From an uncultured Pelagibacteraceae bacterium (GTDB lineage Bacteria > Pseudomonadota > Alphaproteobacteria > Pelagibacterales > Pelagibacteraceae): 34,748 nucleotides of DNA. The stretch lies in contig CACJED010000009.1 in the NCBI GenBank assembly GCA_902592285.1, forward strand, positions 1-34,748. The letters are read 5' to 3'. The notes below the pieces were generated by a model. It was given only the letters and a program-made list of their open reading frames with translations. It had not been told where the DNA came from and made no database searches. Both the position numbers and the translations under genes were made by a program. Positions 15,198 to 25,527 of the stretch are shown here, one piece after another (position 1 is the first letter of the stretch; each line of letters begins with the position of its first letter).

Positions 15198-16489
15198 TTA
15201 GAGTTTTATTTATAATTACAAGTTTTATATTTTTATTAAATAATGCTAATGCAGAAACTTTTTCTACAGCTTTATCAAAAGCATATAAAAATAATTCTGA
15301 ACTTAATGCTGAGAGAGAAAATATAATTATTTCTGAGCAAGAATTAAAAATTTCACAGGGAAATTATTTACCAACTGTCACTTTATCTGGATCAAAAAGT
15401 CAAGAAGATACAAATAAACTTACAAACCAATCAGGTGGTAATGCCACTGTGAACGATGTAGATCCATTTACAAGATCTATTTCTATTTCACAGACATTAA
15501 TTGATTTCGGACGAGGTGCGGAGTTATCAAAAAGTAGAATTGGTCTAGATTTAGCAAAAGCAAAACTTTTAAAAAAAGAACAAAATATTTTATTTAAATC
15601 GACAGAAGCTTACACTGGTTTAGTTTTAGCAGACGAAAAATTAAAAATTAATAGAGATAATGTTGAATTATTAAGTAGACAAGTAGAAACGGATCAAATT
15701 CGTGTTGAAAGAGGACAAATTACTTTATCTGATGTATCTCAATCAGAATCATCACTAGCTGAAGCACAAGCAAAATTAATTCAAGCCGAAAATGAACTTT
15801 TAACTAGCAAGCTCAATTATGAGAATGTTATTGGCTCTTTAGCTGATGCAAGATCTCTAGATAAAAAATCAATAAAAGAATATCCCTTGCCAGATAATCT
15901 TAATTCAGCGATAGAACTTTCTAAAAAAAATAATCCTGATCTAATCATTGCAAAATTAGAATATGAGCAAGCCAAAAAAGATAAAACTATTGCAAAATCA
16001 AATCTTGCTCCAACAGCAAATTTGTCTTTAGAAAGATCTTACACAGATGATTTCAGCACAACATACGATGAAAGAGAAAAAGACACCCTTAAAGCAACTA
16101 TTACATGGCCATTTTATTCTGGAGGAAAAAATTTAGCCTCATTAAATAAAAGCTCAAGTTTAGAAACAAGATCTAGATTACTTTTAGATAGTGTTACAAA
16201 ACAAAACCTAACAAACGTAGCCAGTGCTTGGTCTAGCTATCAATCTAATCAAAGTTTATTAAAGTCTGTCCAGGCTCAAGTTAGAGCGGCAGAGATTGCA
16301 AATGAAGGTATCACTGCAGAATACAATAGTGGGGCTGGCAGAACTACTTTGGAGGTAATCCAATCAAATTCACTTCTTCTTAATGCACAGATTTCACTAG
16401 CTAATTCGGAAAGAAATTTTATTCTTTCTCAATTCAATCTCTTAAAATCAGTAGGTTTGCTGAATAGCGAATATCTAAAAATTAACTAA
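15194..16489 (+). CDS. TolC-family outer membrane efflux protein
   Basis: A 431-residue outer membrane factor. Signal peptide MIRVLFIITSFIFLLNNANA precedes ETFSTALSKAYKNNSEL, the usual first helix of TolC. Two structural repeats are visible, each with a long alpha hairpin rich in coiled-coil patterns, together with the LSQSESSLAEAQAKLIQAEN-type and GRTTLEVIQSNSLLLNAQISL segments that mark the family. Trimers form a channel from periplasm to outside for type I secretion or tripartite efflux. No inner-membrane pump or adaptor gene is adjacent, so it is probably a shared exit duct. Its start overlaps the kinase stop, and recA follows 107 bases later with its own promoter. Confidence 0.9.
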   Translation: MIRVLFIITSFIFLLNNANAETFSTALSKAYKNNSELNAERENIIISEQELKISQGNYLPTVTLSGSKSQEDTNKLTNQSGGNATVNDVDPFTRSISISQTLIDFGRGAELSKSRIGLDLAKAKLLKKEQNILFKSTEAYTGLVLADEKLKINRDNVELLSRQVETDQIRVERGQITLSDVSQSESSLAEAQAKLIQAENELLTSKLNYENVIGSLADARSLDKKSIKEYPLPDNLNSAIELSKKNNPDLIIAKLEYEQAKKDKTIAKSNLAPTANLSLERSYTDDFSTTYDEREKDTLKATITWPFYSGGKNLASLNKSSSLETRSRLLLDSVTKQNLTNVASAWSSYQSNQSLLKSVQAQVRAAEIANEGITAEYNSGAGRTTLEVIQSNSLLLNAQISLANSERNFILSQFNLLKSVGLLNSEYLKIN

Positions 16490-16522
16490 ATATCTCTTTT
16501 TTTAAGCCAAAACAGATTATTC

Positions 16523-16550
16523 TTGCTAATGAGAACAAAATGTGTACATT
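16523..16550 (+). promoter_or_regulatory. recA promoter with embedded LexA box
   Basis: TTGCTA, 16 bases, TACATT form a plausible promoter. Within the spacer and -10, bases 16533-16547 read GAAC-AAAATGT-GTAC, one base off the GAAC-N7-GAAC operator. It shares GAACAAAA and a following G(A/T)ACAT with the umuDC box. LexA bound there would cover the promoter, making recA SOS-inducible. Confidence 0.65.
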
Positions 16551-16596
16551 TATTCTGTGATTCGATTGTTAAAAAAAGCAAGAAAAGAGGCAAAAA

Positions 16597-17751
16597 ATGA
16601 CAAAAAATAATTTAAAGGTAGTTAAATCTACAAAAGATCAAGAAATGGATATTAAAGAAAAAAACAAAGCATTAGATGCTGCGATAAGCCAAATAACTGA
16701 CAATTTCGGAAAAGGTTCAGTTATGAAGCTTGGCGAAAAAAGAGCTATGGATATCGAGTCGATATCTACAGGTTCTTTAAGTTTAGATTTAGCTTTAGGA
16801 ATAGGTGGATTACCTAAAGGAAGAATTATTGAAGTTTATGGACCAGAGTCTTCTGGAAAAACGACATTAGCTTTGCAGGTAGTTGCTGAAGCTCAAAAGG
16901 CTGGTGGAATTTGTGCATTCGTTGATGCAGAGCATGCTTTAGATCCAGTTTATGCAAAAAAATTAGGAGTAAATACTGAGGAGCTTTTAATCTCTCAACC
17001 AGACGCTGGTGAACAAGCTCTAGAAATAGCTGATACGTTAGTAAAATCAGGTTCTATTTCAGTTATCGTAATTGACTCAGTTGCAGCATTAACACCAAAA
17101 GCTGAAATTGAAGGTGAAATGGGAGATCATCATGTTGGTCTTCAGTCAAGATTAATGAGTCAGGCTTTAAGAAAATTAACTGGTTCAATTTCAAATACAA
17201 ACACAATGATGATTTTTATTAACCAAATTAGAATGAAAATTGGAGTAATGTTTGGAAGTCCTGAAACAACATCAGGTGGAAATGCGTTGAAGTTTTATTC
17301 ATCTGTAAGAATGGACATTAGAAGAATTGGTGCTATCAAAGATAAAGATGAAATTATTGGTAACTCTACAAGAGTAAAAGTAGTTAAGAATAAAGTTGCA
17401 CCACCGTTTAAAGTTGTTGAGTTTGACTTAATGTACGGAAAAGGGATTAGCAAGATGGGTGAACTAGTCGATCTTGGTTCTAAAGCAGATATAATTGAAA
17501 AATCAGGTGCATGGTATGCTTATAAAGGTGAGAAGATTGGTCAAGGTAGAGAAAATGCCAAGACTTATCTAGCTCAAAATCCTAAAGTTGCTGCAGAAAT
17601 TGAAATGGCAATTAGAGAGAAAGCTGGTGTGATTTCAAAAAAGATTGAGGGAAATCCATTAAGTCCCGAAAAGATTGAAAAAGAGAAAAAAGTAGCTGAA
17701 AAAGAAGAAGCTGAAAAAGCAGAAGCTACTCCTCCATCTAAAAAGAATTGA
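16597..17751 (+). CDS. recA: Recombinase RecA
   Basis: The DNA strand-exchange protein and SOS co-protease, 384 residues, a little longer than the 350 typical because of an N-terminal extension ([18 protein letters not shown]) and a charged C-terminal tail. Walker [10 protein letters not shown], the LIDS-equivalent Walker B ([10 protein letters not shown]), loop L1 [20 protein letters not shown] and loop L2 [19 protein letters not shown] are all present. The ribosome site is GAGG before the ATG. The promoter carries a near-consensus SOS box, and a hairpin terminator follows. Next to umuDC (3 kb away) it gives the damage-response pair in one window. Confidence 0.98.
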   Translation: MTKNNLKVVKSTKDQEMDIKEKNKALDAAISQITDNFGKGSVMKLGEKRAMDIESISTGSLSLDLALGIGGLPKGRIIEVYGPESSGKTTLALQVVAEAQKAGGICAFVDAEHALDPVYAKKLGVNTEELLISQPDAGEQALEIADTLVKSGSISVIVIDSVAALTPKAEIEGEMGDHHVGLQSRLMSQALRKLTGSISNTNTMMIFINQIRMKIGVMFGSPETTSGGNALKFYSSVRMDIRRIGAIKDKDEIIGNSTRVKVVKNKVAPPFKVVEFDLMYGKGISKMGELVDLGSKADIIEKSGAWYAYKGEKIGQGRENAKTYLAQNPKVAAEIEMAIREKAGVISKKIEGNPLSPEKIEKEKKVAEKEEAEKAEATPPSKKN

Positions 17752-17776
17752 TTTTTAGGTCATCTTTAAATTATAG

Positions 17777-17798
17777 GGGTACTTAATTTGAAGTACCC
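17777..17798. terminator. Hairpin terminator between recA and the convergent GT2 gene
   Basis: GGGTACTT and AAGTACCC form an 8-pair stem with a 6-base loop AATTTG, followed by a T-rich stretch (TTGTAATTTATTTATT). It sits in the gap between two convergent genes and has A-rich DNA on the other side, so it may stop transcription from both. Confidence 0.75.
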
Positions 17799-17805
17799 TT
17801 GTAAT

Positions 17806-18813
17806 TTATTTATTATTTCTAGATTTTAAATAAATTTTTCTATTGAATAGATTTTTTAAAAGAGTGAATTGGAATATATTTCCAATAACATAAGCGATAT
17901 TAGCTAAATTAACAATTATTAGAACTGAAATTATTTTTTTTAAACTTTTGATATACTTGACTAGATTAGCCAAAATTATAATTTGAATGAATGAAACAAA
18001 AATAATGAGTAGCTTTATTTTAAGGTTATAATCAACGATTAAAAACAACATTGAGATAAAAATTAAAAATGTAATAAGAGGAAGTAATGGCTGAAAAGAA
18101 TTTATCTTATTATTAAAATTAGTAATATTGTAAAGATCTGCTCCAAAAACCATTCTTTGTATTAAAAATTTTATTAAACTTCTTTCTTTATGATAAATAA
18201 ATAATTTTGGAGTATAAAAAACTTTTATAAAAGGATTTTTTTTCCTAAATCTTTCTATAAATTCTTTATCTTCACCTACATAAATATTTTCATTCATGCC
18301 TCCAAATTTTAAAAATAAGGTCCTATTCATCATTAAATTACACGACTCAAGCCAATCACAATATCTACTTTTTGCCTTATACTTTCTAAAATTAAGATAA
18401 CCAGTAACAAAATACGATCTTTTGGCATAATGACACATCATTTCTTCAAATGATTGATTAGGAAAAGGAATACTTGGTCCTCCAATAATTTCATTATTTT
18501 TTTTGGATAAAATATTTAGTCCATTTGTAAGCCAGTTTTTATCTGCATAAGCATCACTATCAATAAATGCTATAAAATCAGATCTAAATTTTTTAACAGC
18601 ATAATTTCTTTTGTAAGACATTGTTCTCTTTCCAACTATTAAAATGTTTAATTTATAATTTAATTTGGGAATTTTTTTTTTATTTGAATAATCTAAAACA
18701 ATAGTAACAAAAAAATTTCTGTATTTTTGGTTATTAAACTTTAAAAGACAATTAATAAGTTCAGAACTAAGTGTTAATGATGGTATGACAATATTAAAAA
18801 ATTTTTTTTTCAT
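17806..18813 (-). CDS. GT2 glycosyltransferase with C-terminal membrane helices
   Basis: A 335-residue family 2 glycosyltransferase. The N-terminal strand is FFNIVIPSLTLSSEL. The metal-binding DxD is in IAFIDSDAYADKNWL near residue 95, and a catalytic acidic motif YVGEDKEFIERFRKK lies near residue 185. Two to four hydrophobic helices end the protein, so it is membrane-anchored facing the cytoplasm. The radical SAM gene lies 13 bases upstream on the same strand, suggesting they act on the same sugar or surface molecule. Acceptor and donor cannot be read from sequence. Base composition is as AT-rich as its neighbours. Confidence 0.85.
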   Translation of the reverse strand: MKKKFFNIVIPSLTLSSELINCLLKFNNQKYRNFFVTIVLDYSNKKKIPKLNYKLNILIVGKRTMSYKRNYAVKKFRSDFIAFIDSDAYADKNWLTNGLNILSKKNNEIIGGPSIPFPNQSFEEMMCHYAKRSYFVTGYLNFRKYKAKSRYCDWLESCNLMMNRTLFLKFGGMNENIYVGEDKEFIERFRKKNPFIKVFYTPKLFIYHKERSLIKFLIQRMVFGADLYNITNFNNKINSFQPLLPLITFLIFISMLFLIVDYNLKIKLLIIFVSFIQIIILANLVKYIKSLKKIISVLIIVNLANIAYVIGNIFQFTLLKNLFNRKIYLKSRNNK

Positions 18814-18826
18814 CAGTTTTTTAGAT

Positions 18827-19930
18827 TTAATCTAAATTGAACATGGATGAAGCTAAACTTGCTTGATATCTCCAGTTACCCAAAATATTATATGACAACG
18901 CACACTCATAAGTACAATTACACTTTGATTTTAATATATAATCCCTAGTATCTTTAGTATTTTTATCATTCCAAATTTTCATAAAATTCATTTCATTATC
19001 TCTTAGATTTCCTAAAAGTTTGTCTTCTAAAATTTCACAAGGATAAACTTTTCCATTAGAGGTGATAATTCCAAACAAACTTCCCGCATGGCAAGGGCTA
19101 ATATATTTTGGATGCATATACATCTTTTTTATCATTTCCCATGATAAAATATCTTTTTTCTGATGAACTCTTCCTTGAATTGAACTGATATTATAATTTC
19201 TTATTTTTTTTAACTTAATATTTTTTTTAATTTCACTAGTAAGCCAATCATAAGCTTGTAGTATTTTCTTTTTTTTTTCATAAGGTGTTTTATAAACACC
19301 TTCATCTCTTACAATTGTACATTTCATTGAGTCTATTCCACATTCTACATGTAAATAGTTAAAAATTTCTTTTATATTATCGCAATTTTCATGGGTAACA
19401 GTAATACTTACAACAGGATTAATATTGTCACCCATATTTTTTAAAATCTTATATGTTTCTATACAACTCGAAAATAGGTTTTTAACTTTTCTTACTTCAT
19501 TATGTCTTTCTGGAAAATCATCGATCGAAATTTGAAATGTAAGTTCTATACCTTCTTTAAATTTAGAAACTTCTTCTGCAAATTTTTTTACTCTATCTGG
19601 TAGACTTGCATTAGTAGTTATGTAGATAGATTGGATAGTAGTATTTGTGAGATATTTTTTTGCGATTTCAATTAAATCTTTTCTAGCGAAAGGTTCACCT
19701 CCAGTGATATTGACATTTAATAAAGATTTTCCGAGATTTTTAGTTAATGTATCAATTTCATCCATTGTGAGTTCACCAGCAAAAGTTTTAGGATCATCGA
19801 AATCAATAAAACAAAATGAACATCTTGCATTACATCTATTCGTTACGAAATGAACAATGCTTACTGGCTCAGTCTTTTTAAACAAAATATTTTGAATTAC
19901 GTGAGAAGTGCTAGTATTTTTAATTAACAT
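18827..19930 (-). CDS. Radical SAM protein with twitch/SPASM-like C-terminal cluster
   Basis: A 367-residue radical SAM enzyme. The [4Fe-4S] site CNARCSFC (CxxxCxxC) is near residue 33, with NITGGEPFARKDL as the SAM-binding GGEP motif. The C-terminus has CHAGSLFGIITSNGKVYPC (CX12GX4C) and then CNCTYEC, which fits a shortened SPASM (twitch) domain holding one auxiliary cluster. Known relatives modify peptides, sugars or cofactors by radical chemistry. No short precursor peptide gene is visible beside it, and a glycosyltransferase is, so a sugar or glycolipid substrate is more likely. It diverges from the SDR gene across 71 bases. Specific reaction unknown. Confidence 0.85.
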   Translation of the reverse strand: MLIKNTSTSHVIQNILFKKTEPVSIVHFVTNRCNARCSFCFIDFDDPKTFAGELTMDEIDTLTKNLGKSLLNVNITGGEPFARKDLIEIAKKYLTNTTIQSIYITTNASLPDRVKKFAEEVSKFKEGIELTFQISIDDFPERHNEVRKVKNLFSSCIETYKILKNMGDNINPVVSITVTHENCDNIKEIFNYLHVECGIDSMKCTIVRDEGVYKTPYEKKKKILQAYDWLTSEIKKNIKLKKIRNYNISSIQGRVHQKKDILSWEMIKKMYMHPKYISPCHAGSLFGIITSNGKVYPCEILEDKLLGNLRDNEMNFMKIWNDKNTKDTRDYILKSKCNCTYECALSYNILGNWRYQASLASSMFNLD

Positions 19931-20001
19931 TTGAATTTAGTAAATATCCTTGATTTTACTTATATTGTGGTTTTTATAAAAAAGAAATAGAAAACTAAAT
20001 A

Positions 20002-20823
20002 ATGAGTAAAAAGAAAAACATTATAATTACTGGAGGTACAGATGGTATTGGATTAGCAGCAGTAAAACAGTTAATCGAGTATGATGATAATATTTATATA
20101 ATTTCAAAAAATGCTGAAAAAGGAAATAAAGTTTTAAATCAATTGAGCAGTCCAAATATTGATTTCTTTCAATGCGATCTAAGTGAAGATTCTCAATTAA
20201 AAATATTAATCAAAAAATTAAATAAATTACATAAAATTGATACATTGATAAATAACGCTGGAGCCTATTTTTTTAAAAGAGAGGTTAATAATGAAAATAT
20301 TGAAAAAACTTTTGCTTTAAATCACTTATCTTATTTTAAACTATCACTTGGCCTTCTAGATAAATTAGAAGAATCCGAGGATGGAAGAATCATAAATGTA
20401 GCGTCTAACGCTCATAAAAGGTTTGATCTAGATATTGACGACATTGAAAATAAAATTAATTATAATGGTTGGAAATCCTATTGTAGATCAAAGTTATTGA
20501 ATTTATTGTTTACTTATTCTTTTCAAAAAGAAATAAAAACTAAAGTTACATGTAATTGTCTTCACCCAGGATTTGTAAATTCTAATTTTGGCAATAATAA
20601 CAATAATATCTATCTAAAAACTTTTGCAAAAATTGTTAAAACTTTTCTTGCAATTTCTACTCAAAGAGGTGCTGAAACAATAACTTATTTAGCTAAATCT
20701 GATAAAGTTAAAAATATTAGTGGAAAATATTTTTATAAAAAAAAGGAAAAAAGAAGCTCTGCTTATTCATATAATGAAAAAATTGCTAAAATTATTTGGA
20801 AAAAAACACTTGAATATATGTAA
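20002..20823 (+). CDS. Short-chain dehydrogenase/reductase
   Basis: A 273-residue SDR-family oxidoreductase. The nucleotide site TGGTDGIG is at residues 11-18 and NNAGAYFFKR at about 85. The catalytic Ser lies in INVASNAHKR, and Tyr-Lys are in YCRSK near residue 160. It resembles the retinol dehydrogenase/WWOX-like group in its HPGFVNSNFG region. Cofactor NAD(P)H; substrate unknown. Divergent from the radical SAM/GT2 pair, it may be an independent gene, or part of the same function. An AT-rich 104-base gap without a clear terminator leads to alaS. Confidence 0.85.
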   Translation: MSKKKNIIITGGTDGIGLAAVKQLIEYDDNIYIISKNAEKGNKVLNQLSSPNIDFFQCDLSEDSQLKILIKKLNKLHKIDTLINNAGAYFFKREVNNENIEKTFALNHLSYFKLSLGLLDKLEESEDGRIINVASNAHKRFDLDIDDIENKINYNGWKSYCRSKLLNLLFTYSFQKEIKTKVTCNCLHPGFVNSNFGNNNNNIYLKTFAKIVKTFLAISTQRGAETITYLAKSDKVKNISGKYFYKKKEKRSSAYSYNEKIAKIIWKKTLEYM

Positions 20824-20927
20824 TAGCAATAACTAGAGTTTTATGTCAGCAAAAACTAGCCAATTTTTTTAATTTTTTAATTTTAATGTTATTAATTAGT
20901 AATAAAAAATAAAAATTATTTATCGAA

Positions 20928-23594
20928 ATGAATTCTAATACTTTAAATGAAATAAGAAATATATTTTTAAAATATTTCGAAAAGAATAATCATAAAATTA
21001 TTGAGTCTAGTAATTTAGTTCCAAATAATGATCCCACATTAATGTTCGCGAATTCTGGAATGGTTCAATTTAAAAACGTATTTACAGGCCTTGAAAAAAG
21101 AGATTATCAAAGAGCAACGACTTCTCAAAAATGCGTAAGAGCTGGAGGTAAACATAATGATTTAGAAAATGTAGGCTATACTCCTAGACATCATACATTT
21201 TTTGAAATGTTGGGAAATTTTTCATTTGGAGATTATTTTAAAGAAAAAGCGATTTATTACGCATGGGATTTAATTACCAAAGAATTTGGATTAAACAAAA
21301 AAAAACTTTATGTAACGGTTTTTCATGAAGACGATGAAGCATTTAATTTCTGGAAAAAAATAGCAGGTTTTAATGATGATCGAATTATAAGAATTTCAAC
21401 GTCTGATAATTTTTGGTCAATGGGTGAAACAGGTCCGTGTGGCCCATGTTCAGAAATATTTTACGATCATGGTGATCATTTGAAGGGTGGACTACCTGGC
21501 ACTAAAGACGAAGATGGAGACAGATTCATTGAAATTTGGAATTTAGTTTTCATGCAATATGAACAGGTAACAAAAGACGAGAGAATAAATCTCCCAAAAC
21601 CTTCGGTTGATACTGGGATGGGTTTAGAAAGAATAACTGCTTTATTACAGGGCACACATGATAACTATGAAACTGATCATTTTAAAAAATTAATTCAATC
21701 AACATCTGATATTGTTAAAAAAAAACCAAATCAACATAATCTTTCAAGTTTTAGAGTTATTGCTGATCACTTAAGAGCAAGTTCTTTTTTAATAGCTGAA
21801 GGAGTCTTACCCTCAAATGAGGGCAGAGGCTATGTTTTAAGAAGAATAATGAGAAGAGGAATGAGACACTCACATTTATTGGGATCAAAGAAGCCAGTTT
21901 TTTATAATTTATTCGAAACTCTTAAAAATGAGATGTCTAATAATTATCCAGAGTTAAAAAGAGCAGAGTCATTAATTAAAGAAACTTTAAAAATGGAAGA
22001 GGAGAAATTTTTAGATTTATTAGATCGAGGAATAAAAATATTAGATGATGAAATATCTAAAATAGATAAAGTTCTTCCAGGAAATGTTGCATTTAAATTA
22101 TATGATACATATGGATTTCCTTTAGATCTTACTGAAGATATATTAAGAAATAAATCACTATCAATCGATATAAATAAATTTAACTTATTGATGCAAGAAA
22201 GCAAAGAACTTGCAAAAAAAAATTGGAAAGGTTCAGGGGACTCTGTAGTAGAAGATATTTGGTTTGGAATTAGAGATAAATTAGGTGCTACTGAATTTTT
22301 GGGTTATGAAACAAACCAAGCAGAGGGTGTAGTTTTGTCATTGTTAAAAAATAATAAAGAGGTTGATAATTTAAAATTAGACGATGAAGGCATGATTATT
22401 ACTAATCAAACACCTTTTTATGGAGAGTCAGGGGGCCAAATTGGTGATACTGGAGAAATCATTTCTGGAGATTTCAAATTTGAGGTAAGTGATGTACAAA
22501 AAAAATTGGGTGATCTTTTTATTCATTATGGAAAAGTCGTAAATGGCACAATTAATATTAATGATAGTGTTGAAATGAAAATTAATGAAGAAAGAAGAAA
22601 TGATACCAGGGCCTATCACTCAGCAACTCATTTACTTCATGAGTCGTTAAGAAGAGTTTTAGGTACTCATGTTACTCAGAAAGGATCTTTAGTTGAACCG
22701 AGTAGATTGAGATTTGATTTTAGTCATATGAAGCCAATTTCTGATGAGGAAATCATTAAAATTGAGGAATTTGTAAACTCTATGGTTCTCAAAAAAACTG
22801 AAGTTAGGACCCGTTTAATGACTCCGAATGAGGCAGTTGAAAATGGAGCTTTAGCGCTATTTGGAGAAAAATATGGAGATGAGGTTAGGGTACTTTCAAT
22901 GGGCGATGATAATGGAAAGTATTTTTCTACAGAACTTTGTGGTGGAACTCATGTCAAAAATACTGGTGATATAGGTAAATTTAAAATTATAAGCCAATCA
23001 TCAATAGCTGCAGGCGTTAGGAGGATAGAGGCTTTAAGAGACAAACAATTAGATGATTATTTAAAAAATAAAGAAAAATTATCAAATTTATCTTCTGAAA
23101 AAAATGAAGAAGTGATTAAAGATTTGTCAAAACAAATTATCAGCTTAGGTGGTAAGCCATTAATTGAGCAATCAGATCAAAAAATATTAATTAAAAATTT
23201 AAGTAAACAATTAGATACCTTATTGGTCAAATCAATTTTAAATAATAAAAATAAAAATAAAATTATAGATGATGAAATTAAAGGTATTAAAATAAGATTT
23301 CAAAATGTTGATGGGTTAGCACCTAAAGAATTAAGAAAACTTGTGGATAATGGCAAAAAAGATTTAGGAGAAGGTATTGTTATAGTTTTTGCTAGTAAAG
23401 ATGACAAAGTTGGTGTTGCAGTTGGCATAACAAATAAGTTAACAGATAAATTTGATGCAGTAAAATTTGTCAAGCTAAGTTCTAAAATTATTGGTGGTCA
23501 AGGTGGAGGAGGAAGAAAAGATTTTGCTCAAGCAGGTGGTCAAGATAGAAATAAAATTTCTGAGGCTTTTGAAAAAATTAAATCCCTAATTTAA
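20928..23594 (+). CDS. alaS: Alanyl-tRNA synthetase
   Basis: Charges tRNA-Ala. 888 residues, the normal bacterial length. The class II catalytic core begins [19 protein letters not shown], with [13 protein letters not shown] and [19 protein letters not shown], the conserved ATP/alanine site. The editing domain has the zinc ligands [16 protein letters not shown] and [13 protein letters not shown]. The C-terminal DHHA1 domain ends [18 protein letters not shown]. The C-terminus overlaps the convergent icd by 9 bases. In many Alphaproteobacteria alaS follows recA directly; here three other genes sit between. Confidence 0.98.
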   Translation: MNSNTLNEIRNIFLKYFEKNNHKIIESSNLVPNNDPTLMFANSGMVQFKNVFTGLEKRDYQRATTSQKCVRAGGKHNDLENVGYTPRHHTFFEMLGNFSFGDYFKEKAIYYAWDLITKEFGLNKKKLYVTVFHEDDEAFNFWKKIAGFNDDRIIRISTSDNFWSMGETGPCGPCSEIFYDHGDHLKGGLPGTKDEDGDRFIEIWNLVFMQYEQVTKDERINLPKPSVDTGMGLERITALLQGTHDNYETDHFKKLIQSTSDIVKKKPNQHNLSSFRVIADHLRASSFLIAEGVLPSNEGRGYVLRRIMRRGMRHSHLLGSKKPVFYNLFETLKNEMSNNYPELKRAESLIKETLKMEEEKFLDLLDRGIKILDDEISKIDKVLPGNVAFKLYDTYGFPLDLTEDILRNKSLSIDINKFNLLMQESKELAKKNWKGSGDSVVEDIWFGIRDKLGATEFLGYETNQAEGVVLSLLKNNKEVDNLKLDDEGMIITNQTPFYGESGGQIGDTGEIISGDFKFEVSDVQKKLGDLFIHYGKVVNGTININDSVEMKINEERRNDTRAYHSATHLLHESLRRVLGTHVTQKGSLVEPSRLRFDFSHMKPISDEEIIKIEEFVNSMVLKKTEVRTRLMTPNEAVENGALALFGEKYGDEVRVLSMGDDNGKYFSTELCGGTHVKNTGDIGKFKIISQSSIAAGVRRIEALRDKQLDDYLKNKEKLSNLSSEKNEEVIKDLSKQIISLGGKPLIEQSDQKILIKNLSKQLDTLLVKSILNNKNKNKIIDDEIKGIKIRFQNVDGLAPKELRKLVDNGKKDLGEGIVIVFASKDDKVGVAVGITNKLTDKFDAVKFVKLSSKIIGGQGGGGRKDFAQAGGQDRNKISEAFEKIKSLI

Positions 23595-24800
23595 TCTTTT
23601 TTTTAATCTACCATCAATCTCATCTAAAAATTGACTTGTAGTTAAATATTTACTAGAAGGTCCAACTAGGATTGCTAAATCTTTTGTCATTGCGCCACTT
23701 TCAACACAATCTATACACACATTTTCAATTATATTTGCAAATTTAATTAATTCATTATTTGAGTCAAGTTTTCCCCTATGAGATAAACCTCTTGTCCATG
23801 CAAAAATTGATGCTATTGGATTAGTTGATGTTTCTTTTCCTTGTTGATGCATTCTGTAATGTCTAGTAACAGTTCCATGTGCAGCTTCAGCTTCCATAAC
23901 TTTACCATCAGGTGTTAATAGAGTGCTAGTCATAAGTCCCAGTGATCCATAACCTTGTGCCATAGTGTCTGATTGAACATCTCCATCATAATTTTTACAA
24001 GCCCAAATATATTTACCACTCCATTTCATTGCACATGCTACCATGTCATCAATTAATCTGTGTTCATAAGTTAATTTATGTTTTTTAAATTCTTCTTTGT
24101 ACTCTTTATCAAAGATTTCTTGGAATATATCTTTGAACCTGCCATCATATTGTTTTAAAATAGTATTTTTTGTAGACATGTAGACGGGCCATTTTTTTAT
24201 TAGGCCATAACTAAAACAAGATCTTGCAAAATCTTGAATAGATTTGTCTAGATTATACATCGAAAGTGCAATACCTGGACCAGTGAAATTAAATACTTCA
24301 TATTTAATTTCATCTTTTCCATCTTCTGATGTCCACTTTATTTCCATTTTTCCCTTACCAGGAACTTTAAAATCAGTAGCTCTATACTGATCACCAAACG
24401 CATGCCTTCCAATTATTACAGGATCTGTCCATGAGGGAACTAACTTTGGAATATTTTTGCAAATGATAGGCTCTCGAAATACTGTTCCTCCAATGATATT
24501 TCTAATTGTACCGTTAGGAGACCTCCACATTTTTTTAAGTTTGAACTCCTCCACTCTGGCCTCATCAGGAGTTATTGTTGCACATTTAATACCTACTCCA
24601 ATCTTTTTTATTGCATTTGCCGAGTCTATTGTAATTTGATCGTTGCTATTATCTCTACTTTCTATGCCTAGATCATAATATTTAATGCCCAAATCAAGAT
24701 AAGGTAAAATTAATTTATTTTTAATGAACTCCCAGATAATTCTAGTCATTTCGTCCCCATCTAGCTCTACAACAGGGTTTTTTACATTGATTTTTGTCAT
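23586..24800 (-). CDS. icd: NADP-dependent isocitrate dehydrogenase (eukaryote-like type)
   Basis: Converts isocitrate to 2-oxoglutarate in the TCA cycle with NADPH formation. It has 404 residues and belongs to the dimeric type shared with mitochondria and Alphaproteobacteria, starting [21 protein letters not shown]. Substrate and metal motifs seen include [19 protein letters not shown], the Asp-rich [23 protein letters not shown], and the NADP-binding [13 protein letters not shown]. Convergent with alaS and divergent from psd over 77 bases. No terminator is visible between icd and alaS, since the genes overlap. Confidence 0.96.
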   Translation of the reverse strand: MTKINVKNPVVELDGDEMTRIIWEFIKNKLILPYLDLGIKYYDLGIESRDNSNDQITIDSANAIKKIGVGIKCATITPDEARVEEFKLKKMWRSPNGTIRNIIGGTVFREPIICKNIPKLVPSWTDPVIIGRHAFGDQYRATDFKVPGKGKMEIKWTSEDGKDEIKYEVFNFTGPGIALSMYNLDKSIQDFARSCFSYGLIKKWPVYMSTKNTILKQYDGRFKDIFQEIFDKEYKEEFKKHKLTYEHRLIDDMVACAMKWSGKYIWACKNYDGDVQSDTMAQGYGSLGLMTSTLLTPDGKVMEAEAAHGTVTRHYRMHQQGKETSTNPIASIFAWTRGLSHRGKLDSNNELIKFANIIENVCIDCVESGAMTKDLAILVGPSSKYLTTSQFLDEIDGRLKKRLN

Positions 24801-24877
24801 TTAAATGAAATATATCTTATTAATTGAATTTCGTAGTTTTATATACATATTAATCAAAAATTATCAAATATTAGAAC

Positions 24878-25525
24878 ATGTTTAGTAAAATTTTTCCAAA
24901 ACTTCACCCAGAGGGCTATAAATTTATTGTAATCGCAGTTGTATTAACAATTATCTTATACATCTTCAGTGGAGCTTTAGGACTACTTGGATTTATCCTG
25001 AGTATTTGGGTTTATTATTTTTTTAGAGATCCAGAAAGAGTAATTATCGATGATGACAATTATTTAGTTAGTCCTGCAGATGGTGAAATAATTAAAGTAG
25101 AGGAGGTGGATGGCCCTAAAGAATTAAATCTAGAAAATAAAAAATTTAAAAAAATAAGTATTTTTATGAATGTTTTTGATTGTCATGTAAATAGAACACC
25201 GTGCAAAGGTCAAATAGAGGAAATTTTATATAAGCCAGGAAAATTTTTAAACGCATCTTTTGATAAAGCAAGTGAGGAAAATGAGAGAAATTATTACAAA
25301 ATTAAAGATGTTCATGGAAATGACATAATTGTTGTTCAAATTGCAGGCTTGATAGCGAGAAGAATTGTTTGTGAATCTAATAAAAATCAAAATTTAGCTC
25401 AAGGCGAAAGAATTGGTATGATCAGATTTGGCAGCAGAGCAGATGTCTATTACGAAAATTATCATCCACTTGTTAAGATTGGACAACGCTCAATTTCAGG
25501 GGAGACAATTCTGGCAAAGAAATAG
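24878..25525 (+). CDS. psd: Phosphatidylserine decarboxylase, short form
   Basis: Makes phosphatidylethanolamine from phosphatidylserine. 215 residues, the short pyruvoyl form. An N-terminal membrane segment (FIVIAVVLTIILYIFSGALGL) precedes the catalytic part, with VSPADGEIIKVEE and FMNVFDCHVNRTPCKG. The self-cleavage site is RFGSRADVY near the end, where Gly-Ser is split to give the pyruvoyl group. The start is ATG 24878; an alternative in-frame start is not needed. pssA begins 2 bases after the stop, so synthesis of the substrate and its decarboxylation are one operon, as in many Alphaproteobacteria. Confidence 0.95.
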   Translation: MFSKIFPKLHPEGYKFIVIAVVLTIILYIFSGALGLLGFILSIWVYYFFRDPERVIIDDDNYLVSPADGEIIKVEEVDGPKELNLENKKFKKISIFMNVFDCHVNRTPCKGQIEEILYKPGKFLNASFDKASEENERNYYKIKDVHGNDIIVVQIAGLIARRIVCESNKNQNLAQGERIGMIRFGSRADVYYENYHPLVKIGQRSISGETILAKK

Positions 25526-25527
25526 AT

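Noticed and set aside
17806-19930. Radical SAM plus GT2 as a ribosomally made peptide (RiPP) cluster
   Set aside because: No short precursor ORF, leader-binding domain or peptidase was seen near the pair, although the SPASM-like cysteines invite the idea.
20824-20927. Terminator between the SDR gene and alaS (AGTTTT...AAAACT then T runs)
   Set aside because: The stem is only six A/T-rich pairs with a 9-base loop; T runs are common in this DNA. The gap is AT-rich with no convincing signal.
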